Positions 7,460-15,400 are shown, numbered from the stretch's first letter. The stretch: DNA of 17,269 nucleotides from Anaerolineaceae bacterium 46_22 (GCA_001508595.1 LGHA01000009.1:1-17269); one strand, 5' to 3'. Numbers and translations: made by a program. The notes: generated from the letters alone by a model not told the origin.

Positions 7460-9361
7460 ATGTCTATACAACTTGAGAACATCAGCAAATATTATGGTCA
7501 GCAAGTTGTGGTTAACAACTTGAGCTTGGAAGTCAAAGATGGCGAATTCTTTGTGCTTCTGGGTGCCAGCGGCAGCGGGAAAACCACCGTTCTTAACATC
7601 ATTGCCGGCTTGATTCAGCCAGATAAGGGAAAAGTTCTACTCCATGGACGTGATGTAACGGAATTAGCCACACAGGAGCGAAATGTCGGGTTTGTTTTCC
7701 AGAATTATGCCCTTTTTCAATACATGACCGTGGCTGAAAATATTGAATTTGGCTTATCCGTTCGTAAGATCGAAAAATCAAAGCGGGAAAAAAGGCGTGA
7801 TGAACTGCTGGAGCTGGTCGGCCTGGTTGGATTGGGCAGGCGAATGCCATCCCAATTATCAGGCGGTCAGCAGCAGCGAGTTGCCCTGGCGCGAGCCCTC
7901 GCCCTGGAACCGGATGTGCTCCTGCTCGATGAACCGCTTGGCGCACTTGATGCAAAAATCAGGGTGGAATTACGGCGCAGCCTTAAAAACATTCAACGTC
8001 AATCCGGTGTCGCAGCCATCCTGGTAACCCATGACCAGGATGAAGCCTTTGACCTTGCAGACCGAATCGGTGTGATGAATTTTGGCCGCTTGATCGAAGT
8101 CGGCACACCCCAGGAACTCTACCAATACCCCAAAACAGAGTATGTGGCATCCTTCCTGGGATCAGCAAATTTACTCCTTGGACAGATCAAGGCAGGTCAG
8201 GTTTACATCGGGGATCACGCCTTCCCCTTATCTGATGAAACCTATAATTTCAATCCCAATCAACGGGCACAAATCCTCTTCCGACCCGAAGATGTCGCGT
8301 TAGCCGCCTCCCAAGAAGATTTAGGTTGCATGCCCTTAGGGCAGGGAAAAATCATCGAACAGGGTTTTAACGGATCAAACGAACATTTACGCGTTGAGAT
8401 GCCAGCCATTGAAGGGGTTCGACCGATCGCCCCGCTTGTCCCTTACGGACTTTCCGGTTTTCTGCTCGATATCAATCGGTCAGCAGAACAAAGCACCAAT
8501 TTTCCAACCCAAAAAAGCGATCTTGCCTGGGTGGGCATCCGCCGGCTGCATGTGCTCTCCCACCCCGGGTTGAATTTCCTGCTGGTAACAGACGGCTCAT
8601 TGCGCAGTAGCCCAGCCATTTCATTGGGCGGCTACCTGGCACGAATGGCGCACGCCAGGTTAACCATGCTGGGGATTGGACAGGATTCGGCAAGACTTGA
8701 AGAACATTTGCTTGAAGCCAGGAAGCAAGTGGGCAGCGGTATGGCTGCGATGTCGGTTCAAACTTCAACAAAACCCTTTTCAAAAGCTGTGGCTGAAGCT
8801 GTTGAAATGCAGCCCCTTGACATGGCTATTATGGGTTGGCGGCCGACGGTTGGTTTTAGTGACATCGAAAGCGCTTTGCAGACTGGCGAACATCACCTCC
8901 TCCTCGCTGCTCAACCCACCCCCCGGCTGGGAAAAGCGCTGATCTGCCTTGAAAGCGGGGAACCCGGCAAGGACAATGTTGCTTTTGCCGGCCGTTTGCT
9001 GCGCCACCTTGGGGCAGACGCCACCTTAATGACCGTGATCACTAACGAAGCACAGGATGACTCCCAGCAAAGGAGAATTGAGCGCTTTCTTACCGCAGGG
9101 AAAAACAGCCTTGCTCGATTTGGCGTGGACGCAAACATCCAGATAAGAACAGGGCCGCTGATCAGCGCAATTCAGGAAGAAATGAAAACCGAGGCTTACG
9201 ACCTGCTTGTTCTCGGTGCCCCATTGCCCAATGCTTATGGAAAAGTGGATCTTCACGGCACAATCGGGACAATCCTCAATTCTGTGGAGAATTGCTCATT
9301 TTTAATCATCAGATCACGTCAATTCCAACGTTTGCAAAACCGATTCAGGAGGAACCTATGA
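7460..9361 (+). CDS. cysA: CysA-type sulfate ABC transporter ATPase fused to two UspA-like domains
   Basis: A 633-residue fusion. Residues 1-235 are a complete ABC ATPase of the sulfate/molybdate/spermidine type: Walker A GASGSGKTT (35-43), Q-loop Q81, signature LSGGQQQR (133-140), Walker B LLLDEP (154-159), H-loop H191. Residues about 236-365 form a TOBE-like region (FRPEDVAL). The rest is not usual for CysA: residues about 372-485 (FLLVTDGS...) and 491-619 (...YDLLVLGAP, TIGTILNS, CSFLIIRS) look like two universal stress protein domains, the second keeping a loose form of the C-terminal ATP-binding loop. It should drive import with CysT/CysW; the USP tandem may sense nucleotides or stress (inference). 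The ATG at 7460 follows GAGG and wins over an out-of-frame ATG at 7455. The stop overlaps the binding-protein start (ATGA). Confidence 0.9.
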   Translation: MSIQLENISKYYGQQVVVNNLSLEVKDGEFFVLLGASGSGKTTVLNIIAGLIQPDKGKVLLHGRDVTELATQERNVGFVFQNYALFQYMTVAENIEFGLSVRKIEKSKREKRRDELLELVGLVGLGRRMPSQLSGGQQQRVALARALALEPDVLLLDEPLGALDAKIRVELRRSLKNIQRQSGVAAILVTHDQDEAFDLADRIGVMNFGRLIEVGTPQELYQYPKTEYVASFLGSANLLLGQIKAGQVYIGDHAFPLSDETYNFNPNQRAQILFRPEDVALAASQEDLGCMPLGQGKIIEQGFNGSNEHLRVEMPAIEGVRPIAPLVPYGLSGFLLDINRSAEQSTNFPTQKSDLAWVGIRRLHVLSHPGLNFLLVTDGSLRSSPAISLGGYLARMAHARLTMLGIGQDSARLEEHLLEARKQVGSGMAAMSVQTSTKPFSKAVAEAVEMQPLDMAIMGWRPTVGFSDIESALQTGEHHLLLAAQPTPRLGKALICLESGEPGKDNVAFAGRLLRHLGADATLMTVITNEAQDDSQQRRIERFLTAGKNSLARFGVDANIQIRTGPLISAIQEEMKTEAYDLLVLGAPLPNAYGKVDLHGTIGTILNSVENCSFLIIRSRQFQRLQNRFRRNL

Positions 9362-10398
9362 AATCCTACCGATCATTCTTATTTATATTTATCACTTTAA
9401 TTTTCTGCCTGACTGCATGCAGCTCGGGAGAAACCTCGCAAAGTGAGGATGAGGTCAAATTGATTCTCGGAGCATATACCACACCCCGAGAAGCATACGG
9501 TGAAATAATCCCCCTTTTCCAGGAATATTGGCTTGATAAAACCGGGCAGCGTGTGATCTTTGAGGAGTCTTACCTTGGATCTGGCGCTCAGTCACGCGCT
9601 GTGGTTGAGGGTTTTGAGGCGGATATTGTCGCCCTCTCCCTGGAAGCGGATGTCAACCGGATCCAAAATGCGGGTTTGATCACCCACGATTGGAAAGCCG
9701 GGGAAGACAAAGGGATCATCACCACATCGATTGTCACCTTTGCTGTGCGAGAGGGCAATCCCAAAAACATCCGGGATTGGACAGACCTGGCGCAGCCCGG
9801 TTTGGAAATCCTCACCCCCAACCCCAACACCAGCGGCGGCGCGATGTGGAACATCCTCGCGGTTTATGGTGCTGCCCAGCGCGGACAGATTGAGGGCGTC
9901 CCTGCGGACAGCCCCGAAGCTGCTGAAGAATTTCTTAAACAGGTGCTTTCCAACGTCAGTGTTATGGATAAAGCCGCCCGGGACAGCATCTTGAATTTCG
10001 AAAAGGGCATCGGCGACCTTGCCATCACCTATGAAAACGAGATCCTGGTAGGCAAGTCTTCCGGTCAGACCTATGAGCGGATCATTCCGACATCGACCAT
10101 CCTGATAGAAAACCCGATAGCAATCATCGATGCCTCAGTGGATAAGCACGGCACCCGTGACCTTGCTGAAGCTTTTTTAGATTTTTTATACACGGATCAA
10201 GCCCAGGAAATCTATGCCCAGCACGGATTAAGAGTGGTCAACGCCCAGGTTGCTGCGGATTATGAAGAGGACTACCCCCCTGTGGAAGACCTTTTCACCG
10301 TGGACTATTTTGGCGGTTGGGATCAAATCATGGGTGAGATTTTCGGTGAAGATGGTGTGTATAACCGGGCGATTCTCCAGGTTCAAAGGGGCGAGTAA
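9358..10398 (+). CDS. sbp: sulfate-type ABC transporter substrate-binding lipoprotein (Sbp/CysP family)
   Basis: A 346-residue lipoprotein that captures the oxyanion outside the membrane and delivers it to CysT/CysW. Residues 1-21 form a lipoprotein signal with lipobox LTAC (C21 becomes the lipidated N-terminus). Mature motifs match Sbp/CysP: GSGAQSRAV (75-83), FAVREGNPKNIRDW (128-141), TPNPNTSGG (153-161) and GIGDLAITYENE (217-228), the segments that surround sulfate in this family. The frame is open from 9292, but I choose 9358. AGGAGG lies at 9347-9352, the hydrophobic signal follows directly, and the ATG overlaps the ATPase stop. Sulfate is the family norm; thiosulfate, molybdate or another anion cannot be excluded. 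The lipid anchor suits a monoderm-like envelope. Confidence 0.93.
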   Translation: MKSYRSFLFIFITLIFCLTACSSGETSQSEDEVKLILGAYTTPREAYGEIIPLFQEYWLDKTGQRVIFEESYLGSGAQSRAVVEGFEADIVALSLEADVNRIQNAGLITHDWKAGEDKGIITTSIVTFAVREGNPKNIRDWTDLAQPGLEILTPNPNTSGGAMWNILAVYGAAQRGQIEGVPADSPEAAEEFLKQVLSNVSVMDKAARDSILNFEKGIGDLAITYENEILVGKSSGQTYERIIPTSTILIENPIAIIDASVDKHGTRDLAEAFLDFLYTDQAQEIYAQHGLRVVNAQVAADYEEDYPPVEDLFTVDYFGGWDQIMGEIFGEDGVYNRAILQVQRGE

Positions 10399-10400
10399 GC

Positions 10401-11237
10401 ATGGAAATCTCCCTGGATCACAGGCAAAGCAAAACCCGCACACCTGAAAGATTATTACGCGCATCAGGACTGCTCTATATCGGGCTGATGGTCCTGATCC
10501 CATTAATCGTTATCCTTCAGGACGGTCTGCGGCAGGGTTTTGCCGAGCTGATCCACCAGGTGACACTGCCGATTGCCCGGTCTGCCATCCTGTTAACCTT
10601 GTGGACCTCTAGCCTGATGACCATCATCAACGCAGTAATGGGTTTGATGACGGCTTATGCTCTGGTGCGATTCGAATTCCCGGGTAAGCGAGTGTTGAAC
10701 GCGATCATTGACCTGCCGCTGTCGATCCCCACACTGGTGACAGGGGTGATGCTGGTCATGCTTTACGGCCCCCAGGAGGTGATCGGGCGATTCCTGTTAG
10801 AAAAATTCAACCTTCAAATCATCTTTGCCCAACCCGGGATCGTTCTTTCCCTGCTTTTCATCTCCTTCCCATTTGTCGTGCGAAACATCCAGCCCGTGCT
10901 GCAGGACCTCGATCAAACCCAGGAACGGGCTGCGGCGACCCTAGGTGCCAATTCCTGGACGATCTTCAGAAAGATCGTCCTGCCAGCATTGATTCCTCCC
11001 ATGTTGAGTGGGTCGCTGTTGAGCTTTTCACGGGCGATTGGGGAATTCGGCGCGGTTGTGATTGTCGCCGGGAACATCCCATTAAAGACCCAGACCGGTG
11101 CGGTCTATGTGCTTGGCGCAGTGGAATCCGAAAACCGCCTGGGTGCCAGCGCGGTTTCGCTGATCCTGATCGGGATCGCCTTCATCGTATTAGCCCTGGC
11201 GAACTTGATCCACAAACGCTGGGGGTCACATAAATGA
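10401..11237 (+). CDS. cysT: sulfate-type ABC transporter permease CysT (CysU)
   Basis: A 278-residue inner-membrane permease with about six hydrophobic segments (first about 22-42). The EAA coupling loop is at about 176-205 (ERAAATLGANSWTIFRKIVL), which contacts the ATPase. Other CysT/CysW-type segments are AIIDLPLSIPTLVTGVML (101-118) and the SRAIGEFGAVVIVAGN region (210-225). It pairs with CysW to form the channel. The gene begins 2 bases after the binding-protein stop, with a GGGGCGAG ribosome site inside that gene's end, and its stop overlaps the cysW start by 4 bases, so all four genes form one operon. Confidence 0.93.
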   Translation: MEISLDHRQSKTRTPERLLRASGLLYIGLMVLIPLIVILQDGLRQGFAELIHQVTLPIARSAILLTLWTSSLMTIINAVMGLMTAYALVRFEFPGKRVLNAIIDLPLSIPTLVTGVMLVMLYGPQEVIGRFLLEKFNLQIIFAQPGIVLSLLFISFPFVVRNIQPVLQDLDQTQERAAATLGANSWTIFRKIVLPALIPPMLSGSLLSFSRAIGEFGAVVIVAGNIPLKTQTGAVYVLGAVESENRLGASAVSLILIGIAFIVLALANLIHKRWGSHK

Positions 11238-12076
11238 ACTCGCAAAAAAAGGGCTTGGGTGCCTGGGGGATCATTCTGCTGGTGATGCTGTACACCGGCG
11301 TGTTGATCATCGCGCCCATCCTCGCCCTGATCTTTGGCGCATTCAGTGAAGGCCTGGCACCTGCCATCAAAACGCTGGGGTCCAGCATCTTCCTGGACGC
11401 TTTGTGGTTGTCCCTCAAAATTGCCCTGCTGGTCGTGGCTGTTCAGACCCTGCTGGGAACGATTGTGGCATGGATCATCGTCCGCCACGACTTCCGGGGG
11501 AAAGCCTTCCTGAAAAGCCTGGTCGATGTCCCCTTTGCAATGTCCCCGGTGGTGGTGGGTTACATGCTCTTGCTGCTCTTCGGGCGCAATGGGTTTCTTG
11601 CCCCGATCATCGAGCCTTTGGGGATCAAGGTCGCTTTTGCCACACCCGGGATATTCCTGGCGACCCTGTTCGTCAGCCTGCCCTTTATGATCAAGGAGAT
11701 GATTCCCGTTATCGAAAACCTGGATCGAAAACAGGAGTATGCCGCTGAGACTTTGGGTGCCAGCAGCTGGACCATCTTCTGGCGGGTGATCTTTCCACAG
11801 CTGCGCACCGCCCTGATTTACGGCATGACCCTCACCTTTGCTCGCGCACTGGGTGAATTTGGCGCTGTGCTGGTGATCGGCGGCGGTATCCAGGGCAGGA
11901 CCGAAACGACCACCATGTACATCTTCCGCTCTTTGGATGAACGACATTTCGTGGAAGCCTACAGCGCAGCCATATTGCTGGGATCCTTCTCGGTGATGAT
12001 CGTGCTGATCGCAGATTCGATCAAGCGTAGGGAGGAGAAACATCAATCTCAGGAGGAGGCGGTCGAGCGGCTGTAG
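11234..12076 (+). CDS. cysW: sulfate-type ABC transporter permease CysW
   Basis: A 280-residue inner-membrane permease, second half of the channel. About six hydrophobic segments are visible. Family motifs: SLVDVPFAMSPVVVGYML (95-112), EAA loop at about 168-197 (YAAETLGASSWTIFWRVIFP) and FARALGEFGAVLVIGGG (202-218); the last two match CysT closely, as expected for paralogous partners. The C-terminus is short and charged (SIKRREEKHQ). It overlaps cysT by ATGA. No clear hairpin-plus-T-run follows the stop, so the end of the operon transcript is not evident. A long antisense frame over cysT/cysW is a shadow. Confidence 0.93.
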   Translation: MNSQKKGLGAWGIILLVMLYTGVLIIAPILALIFGAFSEGLAPAIKTLGSSIFLDALWLSLKIALLVVAVQTLLGTIVAWIIVRHDFRGKAFLKSLVDVPFAMSPVVVGYMLLLLFGRNGFLAPIIEPLGIKVAFATPGIFLATLFVSLPFMIKEMIPVIENLDRKQEYAAETLGASSWTIFWRVIFPQLRTALIYGMTLTFARALGEFGAVLVIGGGIQGRTETTTMYIFRSLDERHFVEAYSAAILLGSFSVMIVLIADSIKRREEKHQSQEEAVERL

Positions 12077-12333
12077 ATAAAGGGGGTCTTGAATGAACTT
12101 GAATGAGGTTTTGGGGGCATGTAGGGCGGGTTGCTGATGAGTGTTGCTCAATTCCAGTATATCCATTGCTGGAAAATTTCTCCATTTATGACATTTCTGA
12201 CAACTCGTTAAACATCCGAAGAACAACTGTGATTATCACCAGGCAATCAACATACCAAACATCTTTCGACATGGTCGTATGACTTGAGCAAAGGTCTTTT
12301 GCGTACTGTGTAACGGAATGGTTCAGCATGAAA
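12077..12333. other. gene-free gap after the ABC operon
   Basis: Convergent gap between cysW and the next minus-strand gene. I see no gene, no convincing hairpin terminator and no repeat in it. Confidence 0.5.
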
Positions 12334-12678
12334 TCATCGAATTGCCCCAAACTCACTCACAGTCATTTCGAAAGCCTTATCATCCGTAATCACCCGCTGA
12401 TGCTTATCGTTAGATGAATACCGGACCTCTTCTACTATAACCTCTCTCGGAATCACATTAATAACAATTCCCGCGTCACTTATTGGAAAAATGCGAGTTC
12501 GCAAATCCTTCCGTTGTACAAATTTACCAGAAGAATTATCGAGTACAGATACATATCCACGTGCCCTTACGGCTGTTTCTGATACATCCTGTACTTCTCC
12601 AATAAAATGAACACGAAGATCACTCTCAAATAAAGGCCGTACGATAATAAATATTTTCTCTCCTATAGATAACACCAT
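12334..12678 (-). CDS. small conserved-looking protein of unknown function
   Basis: A 114-residue soluble protein that I do not recognise as a named family. It is rich in beta-strand-like segments (KIFIIVRPLF, RVHFIGEVQDV, RIFPISDAGIVINVIP) and has a conserved-looking GEKIFII...HFIGEV pattern that suggests a small beta-barrel; this is inference from the residue pattern. There is no signal peptide or membrane segment. The start ATG follows GGAG at a slightly long spacing. It lies 45 bases downstream of the XRE-type regulator on the same strand, so the two are probably a two-gene unit. With the regulator interrupted, this gene may be expressed without its usual control. Base use is AT-richer than the ABC operon, and the unit may be acquired. 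Confidence 0.6.
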   Translation of the reverse strand: MVLSIGEKIFIIVRPLFESDLRVHFIGEVQDVSETAVRARGYVSVLDNSSGKFVQRKDLRTRIFPISDAGIVINVIPREVIVEEVRYSSNDKHQRVITDDKAFEMTVSEFGAIR

Positions 12679-12723
12679 CCATCAGCTCCATTCGCAGAAT
12701 AACATGCTAGGGGTAATATTGCT

Positions 12724-13137
12724 TTACTTTTTTCTTAAATCTAAATCGAGATTAGTCAATGCCCTTAGTTGCGCAATTATCCTAACCTGATCACTTTTAT
12801 CAAGTTGTTTGGCATACAAAAAGATTTCTTTTACTGGGTCAAATAGATCACCTAACATACTTTCAGGTTTATATCGATCCGGAAAAAAATAAGAGATTGG
12901 TTTATTGAGATGATATGACAAAAACGTGAGTGTGCTTGCGTTAGGTTCCATTTTCCCTTTTTCCATATCGGAAAGAGATGTCTGCCTTCGGTAAATCTTT
13001 GTAGCTAATTCCCTCTGACTAAATCCCATTTCCTCTCATGCATGGTGGATCAGTTTTCCCATTGCTATTGTGAAATGATTTGGCGTATCACCTGCTGATA
13101 ATTTTTCAAAAACATTTCCTAAAAATCTCATATTCAT
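12724..13137 (-). pseudogene. XRE-family HTH regulator with an in-frame TGA near residue 33
   Basis: A Cro/CI-type helix-turn-helix regulator. The intact part (ATG at 13027-13029, 101 residues) has FSQRELATKIYRRQTSLSDMEKG, the second and third HTH helices, then a short C-terminal tail with no known domain. Reading upstream in the same frame gives a typical missing first part from ATG 13137 or 13131: MRFLGNVFEKLSAGDTPNHF, then TIAMGKLIHHA, a TGA (13036-13038), then EEMGFSQ. Homologues usually have arginine here (AREE-x-G-x-SQ), so a CGA-to-TGA change is likely. The downstream ATG has GAGAGG only 2 bases away and could allow restart, but the product would lack HTH helix 1. Hence most likely a nonsense-mutated pseudogene, though a sequencing error or restarted short protein remains possible. 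The inverted repeat at its start suggests former autoregulation. Confidence 0.7.
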
Positions 13138-13151
13138 CACTTGATAGTGAT
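13136..13151. promoter_or_regulatory. inverted repeat ATCACT-N4-AGTGAT at the XRE gene start
   Basis: Perfect 6-bp arms around TGAT, overlapping the upstream ATG of the XRE gene. Short palindromes in this position are typical autoregulatory operators for XRE proteins. The assignment rests on position only. Confidence 0.4.
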
Positions 13152-13179
13152 ACTAATATCGCACAAACCAATTATTAAA

Positions 13180-13476
13180 TCATATCTTTATAAATGGGTT
13201 GTAACGCACAAAATGGTTGGTCATGAAACCCGGCATAAAGACAATATTGACTGCTGCCAGTACGATCAGCGTGGTGCACAAGATGCATTTGAAATGTCCC
13301 ATCTCGGGCTTCCCCTCTGTCTGAAAGGGAGAAGGTTTGGCCGCAGTTTGCTCCAATTCAGGTGCAGGTTGTTCCAACTCAGGAGCACGTTCCTCCGATT
13401 GAAGAAGGGTTGAAGCAGCCTCGGGATTTTCAGGTTCAATCTCTAATGGATTGGGTTTGCTTGATTCTGTTGTCAT
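13180..13476 (-). CDS. small single-pass membrane protein of unknown function
   Basis: A 98-residue protein. Residues 1-60 are polar, rich in Glu/Pro, with a short repeat PELEQ-PAPELEQ at 32-43. Residues about 64-85 (CILCTTLIVLAAVNIVFMPGF) form one hydrophobic membrane segment, followed by a short basic tail. The frame is open up to 13644, but the extra N-terminal part overlaps the preceding gene and is proline-rich noise, so I choose ATG 13474-13476. The ribosome site is weak (AAGAAAC). It lies 40 bases after the previous gene on the same strand and probably shares its transcript. No family is recognised; a partner role for the two coiled-coil membrane proteins upstream is inferred from position. 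Confidence 0.5.
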   Translation of the reverse strand: MTTESSKPNPLEIEPENPEAASTLLQSEERAPELEQPAPELEQTAAKPSPFQTEGKPEMGHFKCILCTTLIVLAAVNIVFMPGFMTNHFVRYNPFIKI

Positions 13477-13516
13477 TGTTATGTTTCTTGTTTCTCTGTA
13501 TTTTTGAAGCGGAGGA

Positions 13517-14341
13517 TCATGGTGCTGTGGTGGGGGTAACTTCCTCTGTAGGAATGGGCGTTTCGTTGACGGAATCGGGCAAGGACGTGGATGCAGGAAG
13601 ATCGGGCAAGCCATTGACCAGCAACTGCCAGGCGATGTCCACATCGTCCACAGCGATCACCGGGAAGGTGGGCAGGTTATCCAACGCCAGATCGAGCCGT
13701 GTGATGACTTCTTGCAAGGTAGCATTTTTCTCAGTCGAAATGTCACTTTGTAAGGTGAGAAGCAAATCGCGTGCGGCTTGCACATCCAGCCTGGCTAATC
13801 CGAAATTACTTTCATAGAGGTATAGACGGGCCCGGGAAAGCATCTCGATGGCGCGGCTCAACTTAACCTCACGCTTCACCTCAGCCAGGGCAAAGTAAAC
13901 TTCCTCAAAACGCGATTCGTGGTCGGAGGATTCGAGAGCAAGCGTATCCAGTGCAGCCTGCATAGCATCCAGTTGTTCAAGAGTTTCGCTGTGAGACAGC
14001 ACGGCGGATTCCAAAGCAGTGATCTGCCCTTGCGCTTCTGCCAGGGTCTGAGCACTCGTGGTCTGGCGGGTTTCCAGGTCAGCCAGGCGGCTTTTCAGGT
14101 CTGCAATCTGATTGGTTAATTGCTCCACATCGGTGGCCTGTTTATTTTCAACTTCGTCCAGGCGGGCAGTGTTTTCCTCAATCGGCAGGATGAATTTTTC
14201 GTACAGGTAAGGCGTGCCGTAGTATATAGCAGCCACGACGCCAGCAATAAGTGCCAAAATCAGCAGGGTGCGTAAGATATTGACAAAGGCTCGTCCCATG
14301 CGAGACCAAAAAGAAAGGGTTGGTTTTGGATCGACGCTCAT
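13517..14341 (-). CDS. membrane-anchored coiled-coil protein with HemX-like helical region
   Basis: A 274-residue protein with a short cytoplasmic N-terminus, one membrane segment (about 20-42, ILRTLLILALIAGVVAAIYY), a long coiled coil (about 54-160) and a helical region at about 160-225 (EMLSRARLYLYESNFGLARL). The last part resembles the repeat-like helices of HemX/mitofilin-type proteins; this is inference from pattern, not a firm family call. The C-terminus (about 250-274) is Pro/Thr/Ser-rich, like an extracytoplasmic linker. Its ATG overlaps the stop of the HhH-TM-coiled-coil gene by 4 bases (14338-14341), so the two are translationally coupled and may interact through their coiled coils. 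No catalytic motif is visible. Confidence 0.7.
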   Translation of the reverse strand: MSVDPKPTLSFWSRMGRAFVNILRTLLILALIAGVVAAIYYGTPYLYEKFILPIEENTARLDEVENKQATDVEQLTNQIADLKSRLADLETRQTTSAQTLAEAQGQITALESAVLSHSETLEQLDAMQAALDTLALESSDHESRFEEVYFALAEVKREVKLSRAIEMLSRARLYLYESNFGLARLDVQAARDLLLTLQSDISTEKNATLQEVITRLDLALDNLPTFPVIAVDDVDIAWQLLVNGLPDLPASTSLPDSVNETPIPTEEVTPTTAP

Positions 14342-15168
14342 TGGTTGCCTCCTTGGGGCGTAAATAGTTTAATCAGGCTTGTTTGCAGGTCTTTGAGGAA
14401 GGTTTCAAAACGCTGTGTTTGTTCTTCCTGCGAGGTGACTTTTTCGTTCAGGGCGGCTATCTCGGTTTGTAAATCGGTCACCTGTTGGCTGAGTGTTTCC
14501 TGGTCGGCGGCAAGCTGCTGTTGGGCTGCCTCCAACGCCGCTGTGCGATCTCCCATATCTTCGAGGATGTCCACCCGCCCGCGCAAGCCGTCCAGGTCTT
14601 GCTGGAATGTATCCGTCTGGGCTGATAATTGGCTGGCTTCACGCTGCATCGTTTGAACCTGGGTGCTTGTGGCAAATTTTAGGCTGCCGTTGATGCCACC
14701 CAAAACGGCGAGTGTAAGAAGAATAGTGACCAAAGCGGTAATGGCACTGCTGATCAGGATCGTCCTCAGCGAGCCGTGAGATTTAGAAGCCTCCTCAAAT
14801 TTATCGGATAGGGTTTCCTCGGTTTGACGGGCGGATTGCTCTTGTTTGATCTTCCGGTCTTCTTCCTCAATCTGTTCTTTGATGCTGGTTGAGGGGGATT
14901 CGGCCGGGGTTTCGTCCCCGTTCCCAAGTTCAGGTTCTGGTTCATCAGAAACAGGTTTGGACGTATCAGCCTCTGGTTCTTCATCGGCATCAGCAATCCG
15001 CTTCAGCATATTGGCGCTGATGCCATTAACCCTCTGCGCCGCTTCGAGTGAGTCGAAGGGGCGCGCTGCAATCAAGCGATTTGCCAGCACTGGGCCGATG
15101 CCAGGCAAGGTCATCAATTCATCCTGACTGCCATTGTTGAGTAAATCTAGAATTTTTATTTCGTCCAT
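14338..15168 (-). CDS. HhH domain-TM-coiled-coil membrane protein
   Basis: A 276-residue protein of unusual layout. Residues about 14-60 are a helix-hairpin-helix domain of the ComEA/radC type (LMTLPGIGPVLANRLIAARP, then GISANMLKRI), which usually contacts DNA. Residues 60-128 are acidic and Glu/Lys-rich, probably disordered. Residues about 134-159 (RTILISSAITALVTILLTLA) are a membrane segment. Residues about 170-262 form a long coiled coil. With no signal peptide, the HhH part should be cytoplasmic and the coiled coil outside. The start has an ideal TTAGGAGG at 5-base spacing. It is the first gene of a three-gene set; possible -10 TATACT lies at 15200-15205. Tethering of DNA to the membrane is one possible role, inferred only. 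Confidence 0.72.
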   Translation of the reverse strand: MDEIKILDLLNNGSQDELMTLPGIGPVLANRLIAARPFDSLEAAQRVNGISANMLKRIADADEEPEADTSKPVSDEPEPELGNGDETPAESPSTSIKEQIEEEDRKIKQEQSARQTEETLSDKFEEASKSHGSLRTILISSAITALVTILLTLAVLGGINGSLKFATSTQVQTMQREASQLSAQTDTFQQDLDGLRGRVDILEDMGDRTAALEAAQQQLAADQETLSQQVTDLQTEIAALNEKVTSQEEQTQRFETFLKDLQTSLIKLFTPQGGNQ

Positions 15169-15264
15169 TTTTCCTCCTAAGTTTGTTTCTTGGATGATAA
15201 GTATAAATTAGTTGCCGAACACGCACCCAACTTTTTATACGGATTCGGCTTCCCAATAATTTTT

Positions 15265-15293
15265 TTGATAATTGACTCATTTAAGAATAATAA
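15265..15293 (+). promoter_or_regulatory. candidate plus-strand promoter with no gene downstream
   Basis: TTGATA (15265-15270) and TAATAA (15288-15293) are 17 bp apart. The region is AT-rich, so chance matches are common. It gains weight only because a hairpin with a T-run follows about 200 bases later. Confidence 0.3.
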
Positions 15294-15348
15294 ACTGAAT
15301 GATTGCTTACCGAAATTCCACATCTGAAATATTCTGCCAACTTATTCA

Positions 15349-15390
15349 CCTCTGGGCCTTGGGGGAGAGATTGTTGTGAGGGTGACCTCA
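15349..15390. repeat. decayed copy of the REP-like repeat at 3351-3390
   Basis: ACCTCTGGGCCTTGGGGGAGAGATTG followed by TTGTGAGGG keeps the CCTCT/AGAG stem edges and the GTGAGGG tail of the first copy, with several changes between. The similarity is partial. Confidence 0.35.
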
Positions 15391-15400
15391 TTTAATTTTA

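Noticed and set aside
9292..9357. Longer start for the substrate-binding protein
   Set aside because: AGGAGG and the lipoprotein signal both point to 9358; the longer form would bury the signal peptide.
11105..12226. 373-residue minus-strand open frame opposite cysT/cysW
   Set aside because: It lies antisense to two clear permease genes, has Gln/His/Asp-rich low-complexity content and no domain or ribosome site: a shadow frame.
13036..13038. TGA as a recoded sense codon (alternative code or selenocysteine)
   Set aside because: Other genes in the window end at TGA (sensor kinase, regulator, ATPase) and no SECIS-like context is visible; a nonsense change is simpler.
13477..13644. Longer start for the small membrane protein
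   Set aside because: The extension overlaps the upstream gene in another frame and reads as proline-rich noise.
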